Shown here: positions 54,028-62,947 of the stretch, in pieces
Layout: every line of letters begins with the position of its first letter
Numbering within the stretch: position 1 is the stretch's first letter
Assembly: GCF_000195085.1 (NCBI RefSeq)
Contig: NC_015380.1
Location: forward strand, 358,001 to 422,000
Direction of reading: 5' to 3'
From: Candidatus Pelagibacter sp. IMCC9063
GTDB taxonomy: Bacteria; Pseudomonadota; Alphaproteobacteria; Pelagibacterales; Pelagibacteraceae
Length of the DNA stretch: 64,000 nucleotides
Notes under the pieces: generated by a model
The model's input: the letters and a program-made list of their open reading frames with translations, nothing else
Database searches by the model: none
What the model was told of the DNA's origin: nothing
Translations under genes and position numbers: made by a program

Positions 54028-54199
54028 TAAAATAACAACAACTTTAGGAGTAGGTCTAGCAATTGCCTTCCTAGTAGGCTTGGCTACTACATTGCAGAGA
54101 TCTTCCATGATTGGTTTTTTCGATGTTTTACCTGTTTTTATTTTAATGGCTATCGCTATTGGCATGATGGTCTACGAGGCTTTCTTCGATAAAAAATAA
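54020..54199 (+). CDS. Small two-helix membrane protein (59 aa), unknown function
   Basis: Starts with ATG inside the amidase 3' end (eight-base overlap) and ends before the EamA gene. The product has two hydrophobic stretches: LGVGLAIAFLVGLATTL and FFDVLPVFILMAIAIGMMV, then a charged tail EAFFDKK. I do not recognise a family. The tight overlap suggests co-translation with the amidase. Confidence 0.6.
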   Translation: MINKITTTLGVGLAIAFLVGLATTLQRSSMIGFFDVLPVFILMAIAIGMMVYEAFFDKK

Positions 54200-54216
54200 T
54201 TATTTTCTTTACCGTT

Positions 54217-55116
54217 GTGTCTAATCTTAAAAACAACTTTTTACATTTCTCTTTACTATTTATTCAACCAATCTTTATGACTAGCAATATTGCTATTGGT
54301 AAAGGAGCTCTTGGTTTTATTCCTCCTATCTCATTGGCATTTTGGCGCTGGTTTATAGTTTTTTTGTTTATGCTTCCATTTGTACTTAAGGAAATAAAAA
54401 AGAAAAGGGATTGCCTAAAAAGCGAACTTCCCAATCTGGCAATTCTTGGGTTCACAGGTTTTTCAATTTGTGGTGCATTTCCATACATTTCAGGATTCAC
54501 AACTACCGTAACCAATATGAGTATTATTTATGCATTAGCTCCAATTATAATTGTCCTGTTGTCTTCGGTGTATTTTAAGGAAAGGTTAAAGTTAATTCAG
54601 CATTTCGGTATATGGATTAGTTTTGGAGGAGTAGCCTTTGTGATATTTAAGGCTGATATTGAAAATTTATTAAGTTTAGTCTTTACCTATGGAGATTTGT
54701 GGATGCTTATATCTGCAACCAGTTGGGCAGTTTTCTCTATCAGTCTAATTCATCGCAAGAGTCAATTTTCTATTCTTGCAAGGTTTACTTTAATGAGCTT
54801 TATGGGAGCTGTATTTCTTTTACCTTTTCTTATAATAGAAAATATTTATTTTATTCCTACAACTTACGATTTAGGATTTCTTTTTTTTGTATTACTAGCA
54901 GCAGTATTTCCAGGCGTAATAGCATTTACTATGTACACTAAATTACAACAATTAATTGGAGCTTCTCTTGCGGGACTAACGGTATATTTAATGCCAATTT
55001 ATGGATCAATATATGGCATGATTTTATTTGGGGAAAAGCTAGAAGTTTATCATTTTTATGGAGCTTTGCTGGTGTTAGTGGGAATTTATCTCGCAAATAA
55101 AAAATACTCTAAATGA
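54217..55116 (+). CDS. EamA/DMT-family permease
   Basis: Drug/metabolite transporter superfamily. The 299-aa protein has ten hydrophobic segments in two EamA repeats: NIAIGKGALGFIPPISLAFW RW region at the start and LAAVFPGVIAFTMYTKLQQ near residue 225, with the repeat-end YLMPIYGSIYGMILFGE. Start is GTG. The substrate is unknown. Confidence 0.88.
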   Translation: MSNLKNNFLHFSLLFIQPIFMTSNIAIGKGALGFIPPISLAFWRWFIVFLFMLPFVLKEIKKKRDCLKSELPNLAILGFTGFSICGAFPYISGFTTTVTNMSIIYALAPIIIVLLSSVYFKERLKLIQHFGIWISFGGVAFVIFKADIENLLSLVFTYGDLWMLISATSWAVFSISLIHRKSQFSILARFTLMSFMGAVFLLPFLIIENIYFIPTTYDLGFLFFVLLAAVFPGVIAFTMYTKLQQLIGASLAGLTVYLMPIYGSIYGMILFGEKLEVYHFYGALLVLVGIYLANKKYSK

Positions 55117-55910
55117 TTTTTTATAAAAAAATTCTAATTTTACTACTCATTTCTTATTTTGCTATCTGTCTATTTATGTTTTTGTTTCAGAGAACTTTTA
55201 TGTACCATCCAGATATTAATAGCTATGACGACACAGGTATTCAGTTTGAGTTTAAAAAAGTTGAAATCTCTTCAACAGAAAATATTGTTCTAAATTCTTG
55301 GTATTCTTTTAAAAATTCAAACTACAAGACACTAGTTTTTTTTCACGGCAATGCTGGAAATCTTAATAATAGAATTTATAAACTTAACAAAATTAATCAA
55401 TTAAACTTAAATTTTTTAATTATTTCTTGGAGGGGATTTAGCGGTAACCAAGGAAAACCAACAGAAGATGGATTATATCAAGATGCCAAAAGTTCAATAC
55501 GTTGGTTAGAGCAGAAGGGTATAATAAAAACAAATATTATTCTTTATGGAGAATCTTTAGGAACAGGCGTAGCTTTAGAGCTTGCTAAAGATTCTAAATA
55601 TGCAGGAATAATCTTGGAATCTCCCTACACTTCCATGGTGGCAATGGCGAAAAAGATTTATCCATTTCTTCCAGCGTCCATCCTTGTAAAAGATCGGTTT
55701 GAATCTCTTTCTAAAATTAAAAAAAATGTGTCTCCTATTCTAATCATGCATGGAGAAATGGACACACTTGTTCCAGCTCATATGGGGAAAACATTATTTC
55801 AAGAAGCAAATAATCCAAAGTATTCTTATTTTCCAAATTCTGATGATCATATGATGAAATACGATATAAAATTAGTATCCGTATTGAGAGATTTTATTAG
55901 CGCTCTTTAG
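55113..55910 (+). CDS. Membrane-anchored alpha/beta hydrolase (BEM46-like)
   Basis: Serine hydrolase with an N-terminal hydrophobic anchor (ILILLLISYFAICLFMFLF). The 265-aa protein has FFHGNAGNLNNRI (oxyanion), the nucleophile elbow LYGESLGTGVALEL near residue 148, the acid in MHGEMDTLVPAHMG, and the histidine in SDDHMMKY. It overlaps the EamA gene by four bases. Activity and substrate are unknown. Confidence 0.88.
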   Translation: MIFYKKILILLLISYFAICLFMFLFQRTFMYHPDINSYDDTGIQFEFKKVEISSTENIVLNSWYSFKNSNYKTLVFFHGNAGNLNNRIYKLNKINQLNLNFLIISWRGFSGNQGKPTEDGLYQDAKSSIRWLEQKGIIKTNIILYGESLGTGVALELAKDSKYAGIILESPYTSMVAMAKKIYPFLPASILVKDRFESLSKIKKNVSPILIMHGEMDTLVPAHMGKTLFQEANNPKYSYFPNSDDHMMKYDIKLVSVLRDFISAL

Positions 55911-55912
55911 AT

Positions 55913-56821
55913 TTATTTTATCAGGGCCTGGCTATATTCTGAGGCAATAAATTGATTCAAATCTTCTTCTTTTTCTCCAACACCAATAGCAACAATTGGA
56001 ATTTTAAATCGATCCGCTATGGCAACCAAAATACCACCTTTGGCAGTACCGTCTAGCTTGGTCATAACAATTCCAGTTAAAGGAGTAATCTTTTGAAATT
56101 CTTCAATTTGCGTAATAGCATTTTGTCCTGTCGTCGCATCTAAAACAATCCATGTTTCTTGCGGAGCATCAGGGTCAATTTTTTTTAGAACCCTTACAAT
56201 CTTTGCAAATTCTTCCATCAAATTCTTTTTATTTTGAAGGCGTCCAGCAGTATCAATTATGCATAAATCTTTATTATTATTTTTTGCGTATTCAAGAGTC
56301 TTAAATGCTACAGAGGCAGGATCTGCACCAACTTCCGATTGAATCATCTCTGTATTATTTTTGTCACACCATACCTTAAGCTGGTCTATTGCAGCAGCTC
56401 TAAAAGTATCTGCAGCTCCAACAACAACTTTTTTATTATGATTTTTAAATAGTTTAGATAACTTTCCAATGGTGGTTGTTTTTCCAGTACCATTAACACC
56501 ACATACAATAATTGTCTTAAAGTCCGATTCAGTGTTTACAATTTTTTTTTCGAGAGGTTGTAAAATTTTTATCACTTCTTCTGAAAAAATATTATAAAAG
56601 TTTTCTTTTTTTAGCTCTTCTTCAGAAAATTTTTTATTTGCTAAAATTAATTTAAACTTACTTGCAACATCAATTCCAAAATCACATTGAATCATAAAAT
56701 CTTCAATCTCTTCTAATATTTTTTCATTAGGCTTAGACTTTAGAAAAATATTAGAGACACCCTCAGATATGTTTGATGAAGATTTAAACAACCCTTCTTT
56801 TAAATTTTTTAAGAATCCCAT
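55913..56821 (-). CDS. ftsY: Signal recognition particle receptor FtsY
   Basis: Docks SRP-ribosome complexes at the membrane. The 302-aa protein is the short form: no acidic A domain, an N domain with NEKILEEIEDFMIQCDFG, and the G domain with VCGVNGTGKTTTIGKLSK near residue 105, DTFRAAAIDQL, IIDTAGRLQNK and TKLDGTAKGG. The C-terminus has VGVGEKEEDLNQF. The SRP partner ffh is divergently transcribed 1 kb away, on the far side of dapF. Confidence 0.96.
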   Translation of the reverse strand: MGFLKNLKEGLFKSSSNISEGVSNIFLKSKPNEKILEEIEDFMIQCDFGIDVASKFKLILANKKFSEEELKKENFYNIFSEEVIKILQPLEKKIVNTESDFKTIIVCGVNGTGKTTTIGKLSKLFKNHNKKVVVGAADTFRAAAIDQLKVWCDKNNTEMIQSEVGADPASVAFKTLEYAKNNNKDLCIIDTAGRLQNKKNLMEEFAKIVRVLKKIDPDAPQETWIVLDATTGQNAITQIEEFQKITPLTGIVMTKLDGTAKGGILVAIADRFKIPIVAIGVGEKEEDLNQFIASEYSQALIK

Positions 56822-56823
56822 TT

Positions 56824-57636
56824 TTAGATACTAATATTAACTTCTTGGATATCAGAAACGGGCCCAGACATGTGTATGCGATTGTTTTTTTTCCAATCAA
56901 TAGATAACTTTCCAGTTTGAAAATGTATATTAACAAGTCTTTCAGTAAGATTTTTTTTAGCAGAAGCCACAGCAGTAGCACATGCGCCAGTTCCACATGC
57001 TTTTGTTAGCCCTGCGCCGCGTTCCCACACATTCACTTTAATATTATTTTGATCTATGATTTTAGCGAATGTAACATTACACTTTTTGGGAAAAGTTTTA
57101 TGATTTTCAATTTCAGGACCAATTATTTTTAATTTATCTGTTTCAATATCATTAAAGAAAATTATGTGTGGATTTCCCACACTCAGAGCATAACCATCAA
57201 AACTAGAATTGTCTTTAAGTGTTATACAAACGTTGGAAGGATCCATTTCTTCAGATAATGGAATTTTTTCCCAATCAAATATTGGCTCACCCATATCTAT
57301 AGTTATATTTTTGTTTCCATTATCAATAGAATTTAAAATACCACTTTTGGTATTTATAGAAATTTTCTTTATTTTTTTTTCTTCCATTAGAAAGTGCGCC
57401 ACACACCTACTCCCATTTCCGCAGGCCTCAGCTTCTTCACCGTCGGAATTATAAAATAAAATATTATGAGCAGAATCATTCCCAGATTCAATTATGATTA
57501 GTTGATCAAAACCAATATTATTTCTATTGGCCAAATGCCTAATCTGCACATTAGATAGAATGGTAGGCTTGGTTCTATTATCCAAAATTAGGAAATCATT
57601 GCCTAAGCCATTCATTGTATAACCTTTAAAATCCAT
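56824..57636 (-). CDS. dapF: Diaminopimelate epimerase
   Basis: Converts LL- to meso-diaminopimelate for lysine and peptidoglycan. The 270-aa protein has the two catalytic cysteines in EACGNGSRCVAHF near residue 72 and GLTKACGTGACATA near residue 213, with NGLGNDFLILDN at the start. It sits two bases before ftsY, so dapF-ftsY is one operon. Confidence 0.96.
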   Translation of the reverse strand: MDFKGYTMNGLGNDFLILDNRTKPTILSNVQIRHLANRNNIGFDQLIIIESGNDSAHNILFYNSDGEEAEACGNGSRCVAHFLMEEKKIKKISINTKSGILNSIDNGNKNITIDMGEPIFDWEKIPLSEEMDPSNVCITLKDNSSFDGYALSVGNPHIIFFNDIETDKLKIIGPEIENHKTFPKKCNVTFAKIIDQNNIKVNVWERGAGLTKACGTGACATAVASAKKNLTERLVNIHFQTGKLSIDWKKNNRIHMSGPVSDIQEVNISI

Positions 57637-57661
57637 AACTTTAGGTATTACTCCAGTTTTC

Positions 57662-57784
57662 TTGACATTTAAATTGTTACTATATAGCTTCTAAACACTT
57701 CCACAAATTATTACAATTTTGTGGTGTCCTCTTTGGAGGAGATCAACACTAGTCAGCGAGGATTCGCCCACTAGTGCCTTTTTT
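57662..57784 (+). ncRNA. Structured RNA leader upstream of ffh with terminator-like end
   Basis: TTGACA at 57662-57667 is a perfect -35 box with poor -10 candidates 15-17 bases later. Downstream lie three hairpins: an imperfect stem 57695-57707/57718-57727, TCCTC/GAGGA at 57727-57740, and a long stem CACTAGT...ACTAGTG at 57747-57776 with an inner GCGA/TCGC stem. The last is followed by T6, as in an intrinsic terminator, 22 bases before the ffh ATG. It lacks the SRP RNA core, so it is not 4.5S RNA. I recall a published RNA motif upstream of ffh in Pelagibacter-like bacteria but cannot confirm a match. Confidence 0.65.
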
Positions 57785-57806
57785 GTTGGGAGAAAGAAAG
57801 AAAATT

Positions 57807-59168
57807 ATGTTTGAGAGTTTAACAGATAAGATTGAAAGTGCTTTTTCGTTTTTTAACCGAATAACACGACTAGACGAAAAGCAGGCTGACGAAGGATTGC
57901 GGAAGATTAGGCAAGCTTTACTGGAGTCAGATGTTTCTCTTTCTGTAGCTAAAGAATTTATTAATAATATTAAGCCTAAAATTGTCGGGCAAGAAGTTTT
58001 AAAATCTGTAACGCCTGGACAAATGATCGTCAAAATAGTTTTTGATGAATTGGTAAAAGTTCTTGGAGACGAAAAAAAAGAACTTAATTTAAAAGCAGTG
58101 CCCCCAATTAAAATTCTAGTAGTTGGTTTGCAAGGGTCTGGAAAAACCACGACATCTGCAAAGTTAGCTAAATATTTAGAAAAACAGTATTCAAAAAAAA
58201 GTATGTTAGTAAGTTTGGATATTTACCGACCAGCAGCACAAAGACAGCTGGAGGTACTCGGAAATAGCAATTCTATTAAAACACTTCCAATAATGGACGG
58301 ACAGTTTCCTCTAGAAATATCTAAAAGAGCTATTAATGCAGCCTCTCTATCCGGAGAAGATGTAATCATTTTTGATACTGCAGGTAGAACTCAAATCGAT
58401 CAACAAATGATGATGGAGTTAAAACAATTAGAAAACGATATTCAGCCAAGTGAAATTATATTAGTGGCCGACTCTTTAACAGGTCAAGATGCAGTCAATA
58501 TTGCTTCTGAGTTTAAAAAAACTGTCTCCCTAAGTTCAATTATATTGACCAGAATTGATGGAGATGGAAAAGGTGGTGCTGCATTAAGTATGAAATCAAC
58601 AACCGGATGTCCAATAAAATTTCTTGGAACTGGAGAGGGTATTGATGAAATGGAAGTGTTTCATCCAGATAGAATAGCCAATCGAATTTTGGGTATGGGG
58701 GATGTTGTTTCCCTTGTAGAAAAAGTTTCAGAGGGATTGGAAAAAGAAAAAATCGAAGAACTTGAAGAAAATTTTAAAAAAGGATCTTTTACTTTTAGTG
58801 ACTACCTAAAACAAATTCAACAAATGAAAAAAGCAGGGGGTATGAGTGGGGTATTGAGTATGTTGCCCGGTGTTTCTAAAATTAAAAAACAAATGGAAGA
58901 CTCTGATCTGGATGAAAGTTTGCTTGCAAAACAAGAAGCTATTATTTTATCTATGACAGAAAAGGAAAGAGATAACCCAAGAGTTATAGATGGTTCAAGA
59001 AAAAAAAGAATTGCAAATGGATCTGGCACAGACATTTCAATGGTAAATAAGCTTCTAAAGCAACATAAAATGATGACAACTATGATGAAAAAAATGTCAA
59101 AAGGCGGAAGAGGTGCTCTTGAGGGAATGGATAATGTTCCTCCTGAGTTATTCAATAATCTAAAATAG
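57807..59168 (+). CDS. ffh: Signal recognition particle protein Ffh
   Basis: SRP54 homologue that binds signal sequences and 4.5S RNA. Start chosen at ATG 57807 ([13 protein letters not shown]) rather than a GTG inside the upstream hairpin. The 453-aa protein has the N domain, the G domain with [15 protein letters not shown] near residue 107, [22 protein letters not shown] and [11 protein letters not shown], and the methionine-rich M domain ([27 protein letters not shown]). A structured RNA leader precedes it. Confidence 0.97.
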   Translation: MFESLTDKIESAFSFFNRITRLDEKQADEGLRKIRQALLESDVSLSVAKEFINNIKPKIVGQEVLKSVTPGQMIVKIVFDELVKVLGDEKKELNLKAVPPIKILVVGLQGSGKTTTSAKLAKYLEKQYSKKSMLVSLDIYRPAAQRQLEVLGNSNSIKTLPIMDGQFPLEISKRAINAASLSGEDVIIFDTAGRTQIDQQMMMELKQLENDIQPSEIILVADSLTGQDAVNIASEFKKTVSLSSIILTRIDGDGKGGAALSMKSTTGCPIKFLGTGEGIDEMEVFHPDRIANRILGMGDVVSLVEKVSEGLEKEKIEELEENFKKGSFTFSDYLKQIQQMKKAGGMSGVLSMLPGVSKIKKQMEDSDLDESLLAKQEAIILSMTEKERDNPRVIDGSRKKRIANGSGTDISMVNKLLKQHKMMTTMMKKMSKGGRGALEGMDNVPPELFNNLK

Positions 59169-59179
59169 AAAGGAAACGT

Positions 59180-59767
59180 ATGTTAAAAATAAGAATGTCC
59201 AGAGGAGGAGCTAAAAAAAGACCCTTCTATAAAATTGTAGTAGCCGATTCTCGAAGACCAAGAGACGGTAAATTTATCGAGAAAGTTGGTTTTTTTAATC
59301 CATTACTTCCCAAGGACAAAAAGGAAAGACTAAATCTTGATATCGAGAGAATAAAGTATTGGTTAGCACAAGGCGCACAACCGTCGGAAAGAATAGCAAG
59401 ATTTTTAGGTCAAGCAGAAGTAATACCTATGCCGGCTCAAAGAAATAATCCGATTAAAGCTAAGCCAAAAAAGAAAGCTCAAGAAAAATTAAAAGCAGCA
59501 GCTGAAGCAAAAAAAGCAGCAGAAGCAGCACCAGCAGAGACTCCAGCAGCAGAAGCAGCACCAGCAGAGACTCCAGCAGCAGAAGCAGCACCAGCAGAGA
59601 CTCCAGCAGCAGAAGCAGCACCAGCAGAGACTCCAGCAGCAGAAGCAGCACCAGCAGAGACTCCAGCAGCAGAAGCAGCACCAGCAGAGACTCCAGCAGC
59701 AGAAGCAGCACCAGCAGAGACTCCAGCAGCAGAAGCAGCACCAGCAACTGAGGAGGAAAAAAAATAA
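59180..59767 (+). CDS. rpsP: 30S ribosomal protein bS16 with long repetitive tail
   Basis: The first 85 residues are a normal bS16: [34 protein letters not shown], and [20 protein letters not shown]. The family is usually 80-100 aa, but this protein is 195 aa. The extra C-terminus is a Lys/Ala linker then about 7.7 copies of the decapeptide [10 protein letters not shown] and a TEEEKK end. The tail is likely unstructured and acidic. Ala/Glu-rich S16 tails occur in other alphaproteobacteria, but the exact repeat is unusual. trmD follows; no rimM is in between. Confidence 0.93.
   Translation: MLKIRMSRGGAKKRPFYKIVVADSRRPRDGKFIEKVGFFNPLLPKDKKERLNLDIERIKYWLAQGAQPSERIARFLGQAEVIPMPAQRNNPIKAKPKKKAQEKLKAAAEAKKAAEAAPAETPAAEAAPAETPAAEAAPAETPAAEAAPAETPAAEAAPAETPAAEAAPAETPAAEAAPAETPAAEAAPATEEEKK
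59516..59746. repeat. Exact 30-bp tandem repeat (about 7.7 copies) inside rpsP
   Basis: Seven identical copies of a 30-base unit encoding [10 protein letters not shown] begin at 59516 and repeat every 30 bases to 59725. A partial eighth copy runs to 59746. I see no base differences among copies, meaning recent slippage or conversion. Unit length is a multiple of three, so changes in copy number keep the frame. No spacers, so this is not a CRISPR array. Confidence 0.97.
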
Positions 59768-59774
59768 AGATATA

Positions 59775-60464
59775 ATGTGGTCAGCTAAAATATTTACGCT
59801 TTATCCAGATTTTTTCCCAGGCTTACTTGATATGGGTATGTACAAGAGAGCTAGGGAAAAAAAAATTTGGAATTTAGAAACTATAAATATAAGAGACTAC
59901 GCCATAGATAAGCATGGGTCTGTCGATGACAAACCTTTTGGCGGAGGTAGTGGTATGATAATGCGAGCAGATGTTATTAACAACTGTTTGGAAAAAAATC
60001 TAAATACCAATTCAACTATTTATCTATCTCCCAAAGGTAAAAAATTAACACAACAAATGGCAAAAAATTTTTCTTTAGAAAAAGGATTAAATATTTTATG
60101 TGGTCATTTTGAAGGTGTGGATCAGAGAGTAATTGATAAAAATAATATAGAAGAAATAAGCATTGGAGACTATATCCTGTCAGGAGGCGAAACAGCATCA
60201 GTTGTTTTGCTAGATAGTATTTTAAGATTATTGCCAGGTGTTTTAGGTGGGGAATCTTCCTTACGAGAAGAAAGTTTTAATGGACATTTATTAGAATATC
60301 CTCAGTATACGCAACCTAGAGAATGGGGGGGTCAAAAAGTTCCAGACGTTCTATTATCGGGAAACCATGCGGAAATAAAGCACTGGCGTTTAGAACAGTC
60401 CAGGGGTATAACACAGCGCCTAAGGCCAGATTTATGGCAAAAGTATAACAAAAATAAAAATTAA
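59775..60464 (+). CDS. trmD: tRNA (guanine-N1-)-methyltransferase TrmD
   Basis: Methylates G37 in tRNAs, which prevents frameshifting. The 229-aa knotted (SPOUT) enzyme has [20 protein letters not shown] at the start, [12 protein letters not shown] near residue 55, YILSGGE with the SAM-binding turn, and [16 protein letters not shown]. Complete. It is seven bases after rpsP. Confidence 0.96.
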   Translation: MWSAKIFTLYPDFFPGLLDMGMYKRAREKKIWNLETINIRDYAIDKHGSVDDKPFGGGSGMIMRADVINNCLEKNLNTNSTIYLSPKGKKLTQQMAKNFSLEKGLNILCGHFEGVDQRVIDKNNIEEISIGDYILSGGETASVVLLDSILRLLPGVLGGESSLREESFNGHLLEYPQYTQPREWGGQKVPDVLLSGNHAEIKHWRLEQSRGITQRLRPDLWQKYNKNKN

Positions 60465-60465
60465 A

Positions 60466-60849
60466 ATGAGTTTAGACATGAAAAACATTGAAGACATAAA
60501 TAAAGAAGAGATTAAAAAATTATTAGCTAACAAATCAATTACAGACTTCAATCCTGGAGATACAGTAAAAGTAAATGTTAGGATAATTGAAGGTAAAAAA
60601 CAAAGAATTCAGGCTTATGAAGGTGTTTGTATAGCAAAAAAAAATAGAGGAATTAATTCAGCTTTCACAGTTAGAAAAATTTCATTTGGAGAGGGTGTGG
60701 AAAGAGTATTCCAGCTTTACAGTCCAAACTTAGACTCTATTGAATTAATTCGTTCTGGAAAAGTTAGAAGAGCAAAGCTTTACTACTTAAGGGATAGAAA
60801 AGGTAAATCTGCTAGAATTAATGAGAAAATTAAAAAAAGATTGGTTTAG
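60466..60849 (+). CDS. rplS: 50S ribosomal protein bL19 (C-terminal tail probably displaced)
   Basis: bL19 lies at the 30S-50S interface. The 127-aa frame has [15 protein letters not shown], the conserved [40 protein letters not shown] and [20 protein letters not shown]. As written it stops at 60847. The bases after the stop code in another frame for a lysine/glutamate-rich tail (see next entry), which a single base added to the 7-A run at 60832-60838 would join in frame. Confidence 0.94.
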   Translation: MSLDMKNIEDINKEEIKKLLANKSITDFNPGDTVKVNVRIIEGKKQRIQAYEGVCIAKKNRGINSAFTVRKISFGEGVERVFQLYSPNLDSIELIRSGKVRRAKLYYLRDRKGKSARINEKIKKRLV

Positions 60850-60935
60850 ATCTTACTAAGAAGGAAGATAGCGTAAAAATTGAAGAGAGTATTAACGAAA
60901 AGTCTCAAGATAAAAAAGAAGATTTAAAAAAATAA
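60850..60935 (+). other. Probable displaced C-terminal tail of bL19
   Basis: In the frame reached by adding one A at 60832-60838, the sequence from 60843 reads [19 protein letters not shown] then KSQDKKEDLKK and stops at TAA 60933-60935, seven bases before leuC. Acid/lysine-rich tails on L19 are common in alphaproteobacteria, and codon use resembles a gene. The call is inference from composition, position and the repeated pattern of homopolymer deletions here. Confidence 0.6.
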
Positions 60936-60941
60936 GGTCTA

Positions 60942-62342
60942 ATGCCCCAAACCCTATACGATAAAATTTTTGAAAGTCATCTAGTCCACAAACAAGATGA
61001 CGGTACTTGTTTAATTTATATAGATAGACATCTTGTGCATGAAGTCACAAGCCCCCAAGCTTTCGAGGGACTGAGAATGAACAACAGAAAAGTTTTTTCT
61101 CCAGAATCAACTTTGGCAGTTGCGGATCATAACGTCCCTACTACAGACCGTTCAAAACCAATTGAGAATAAAGATTCTAAATTACAATATGAAACTTTAG
61201 AAAAAAATTGCAAAGATTTTGGTCTTAATTTTTTTGCTCTTAATGATATTAGACAGGGCATTGTTCATGTTATTGGTCCTGAGCAGGGTTTTACACAGCC
61301 CGGAATGACCATTGTATGTGGTGATAGTCATACAGCTACCCACGGAGCTTTCGGAGCCATAGCAGCTGGCATAGGCACTTCAGAAGTTGAGCACGTTTTA
61401 GCTACTCAAACGCTATTACAAAGTAAGCTTAAAAATATGAAAATTGAGGTTAATGGAAAACTATCTACCGGAGTAACCGCTAAAGATATTATTTTGACAG
61501 TTATTGGAATTTTAGGAACAGCTGGAGGAGGAGGATATGCCCTTGAATTTTCTGGAGAAGTTATAAAAAGTCTTACTATGGAAGAAAGAATGACGGTTTG
61601 CAATATGGCAATTGAAGCCGGTTCAAGAGTTGGGATTATAGAACCCGATGAAAAAACATTTGAATTTTTAAAAGGAAAACCTATGGCCCCAAAAGGTGAA
61701 CAATGGGACAAAGCGATGGAACATTGGGTTACTTTGAAATCAGACCCAGATGCAAAATATGATAAAACTATTACATTAAAAGGCGAAGAAATTGTTCCTT
61801 CAGTTACATGGGGTACAAGTCCCGAAGATGTTTTGCCAATTAACGCAAGCATCCCCAGTCTAGATGAAATTCATGATAAAGATAAAAAACAAGCTGTAAT
61901 AAGATCCTTAGAATACATGGGTCTCAATCCCAAGGATAAATTAGAAGATATTTCTATTGATAAAGTATTTATTGGATCCTGCACCAATGGAAGAATTGAA
62001 GATTTAAGAGCAGCAGCAAGCATACTAAAAGGCAACAAGGTTTCAAAAAATGTTACTGGTTATGTTGTTCCAGGATCAGGATTAGTAAAAAAGCAAGCTG
62101 AAGAAGAGGGTTTGGATAAAGTGTTTATTGATGCAGGTTTGGAGTGGAGAGAGGCAGGATGTTCTATGTGTTTAGGGATGAATCCGGACCAGCTTAAACC
62201 AAAAGAAAGATGCGCATCTACTTCAAATAGAAATTTTGAAGGAAGGCAAGGCATGGATGGTAGAACTCATTTAATGAGTCCTGCTATGGCAGCTGCAGCT
62301 GCAATTGAAGGAAAACTTGCAGATGTTAGAAAGTTTTTATAA
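60942..62342 (+). CDS. leuC: 3-isopropylmalate dehydratase large subunit
   Basis: Isomerises 2- to 3-isopropylmalate in leucine synthesis. The 466-aa aconitase-fold protein has [32 protein letters not shown], the 4Fe-4S ligands in [16 protein letters not shown] and [11 protein letters not shown], and the C-terminal [19 protein letters not shown]. Complete. Its TAA overlaps the leuD ATG (TAATG). Confidence 0.97.
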   Translation: MPQTLYDKIFESHLVHKQDDGTCLIYIDRHLVHEVTSPQAFEGLRMNNRKVFSPESTLAVADHNVPTTDRSKPIENKDSKLQYETLEKNCKDFGLNFFALNDIRQGIVHVIGPEQGFTQPGMTIVCGDSHTATHGAFGAIAAGIGTSEVEHVLATQTLLQSKLKNMKIEVNGKLSTGVTAKDIILTVIGILGTAGGGGYALEFSGEVIKSLTMEERMTVCNMAIEAGSRVGIIEPDEKTFEFLKGKPMAPKGEQWDKAMEHWVTLKSDPDAKYDKTITLKGEEIVPSVTWGTSPEDVLPINASIPSLDEIHDKDKKQAVIRSLEYMGLNPKDKLEDISIDKVFIGSCTNGRIEDLRAAASILKGNKVSKNVTGYVVPGSGLVKKQAEEEGLDKVFIDAGLEWREAGCSMCLGMNPDQLKPKERCASTSNRNFEGRQGMDGRTHLMSPAMAAAAAIEGKLADVRKFL

Positions 62343-62947
62343 TGGAAAAGTTTAAAAATATAAAAAGTATACCAGCGTACTTACCTATTGTTAATGTGGA
62401 TACAGACATGATTATTCCAAAACAATTTCTCAAAACAATTAAAAGAACAGGACTTGGTGTAAGTCTGTTTTTTGAAATGAGATATGACAAACAAACACAC
62501 GAGCCTATTAAAGATTTTGTTTTAAATGTTGACCCGTACACTAGTTCAAAAATTCTTATTGGAGAAAATAATTTTGGATGTGGATCTTCAAGGGAGCATG
62601 CTCCGTGGGCGCTGTTAGATTTTGGAATTAAAGTAATTGTAGCCCCAAGCTTTGCAGATATTTTTTATAACAATTGTTTTAAAAACGGAATCTTACCAAT
62701 TTCTTTGCCAGAAGAAAAGATAAAGGAATTGTCAAAATTTTCATTAGAAAAAAAAGAAATAGAAGTTAATTTAGAAGAACAAAAAATTACAAAAGGTGAC
62801 AACCAACCTATTGAATTTGAAGTAGAACAATTTAGGAAAGAGTGCCTAATCAATGGCTATGATGACATTGCTTTAACTTTAAAAAAACAAACTCACATAG
62901 ATAGTTTCATAGAAAAACAAAAATCCAAAACACCTTGGCATTTTTAA
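62342..62947 (+). CDS. leuD: 3-isopropylmalate dehydratase small subunit
   Basis: Partner of LeuC. The 201-aa protein has VNVDTDMIIPKQFLKTIKRTG at the start, the substrate-loop motif NFGCGSSREHAPWALLDFG near residue 77, and APSFADIFYNNCFKNGILP. Normal length and motifs. It immediately precedes leuB with no gap. Confidence 0.97.
   Translation: MEKFKNIKSIPAYLPIVNVDTDMIIPKQFLKTIKRTGLGVSLFFEMRYDKQTHEPIKDFVLNVDPYTSSKILIGENNFGCGSSREHAPWALLDFGIKVIVAPSFADIFYNNCFKNGILPISLPEEKIKELSKFSLEKKEIEVNLEEQKITKGDNQPIEFEVEQFRKECLINGYDDIALTLKKQTHIDSFIEKQKSKTPWHF

Noticed and set aside
57662-57784. The leader before ffh as 4.5S SRP RNA
   Set aside because: The conserved SRP core (GGAA-type loop with the AGCAG-type internal loop) is absent from both strands of this stretch.
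59516-59746. Repeat array as a possible CRISPR
   Set aside because: The 30-bp units are contiguous with no spacers, code in frame with rpsP, and no cas genes are in the window.
59460-59747. Antisense open frame made of leucine/valine repeats opposite rpsP
   Set aside because: It is the mirror of the 30-bp repeat in rpsP; any exact repeat without stops gives such a frame. No start signal or family resemblance.
61406-61852. Long antisense frame (148 aa) opposite leuC
   Set aside because: It lies wholly inside leuC, which has complete catalytic motifs; low-complexity Ser/Ile-rich translation typical of a shadow frame.
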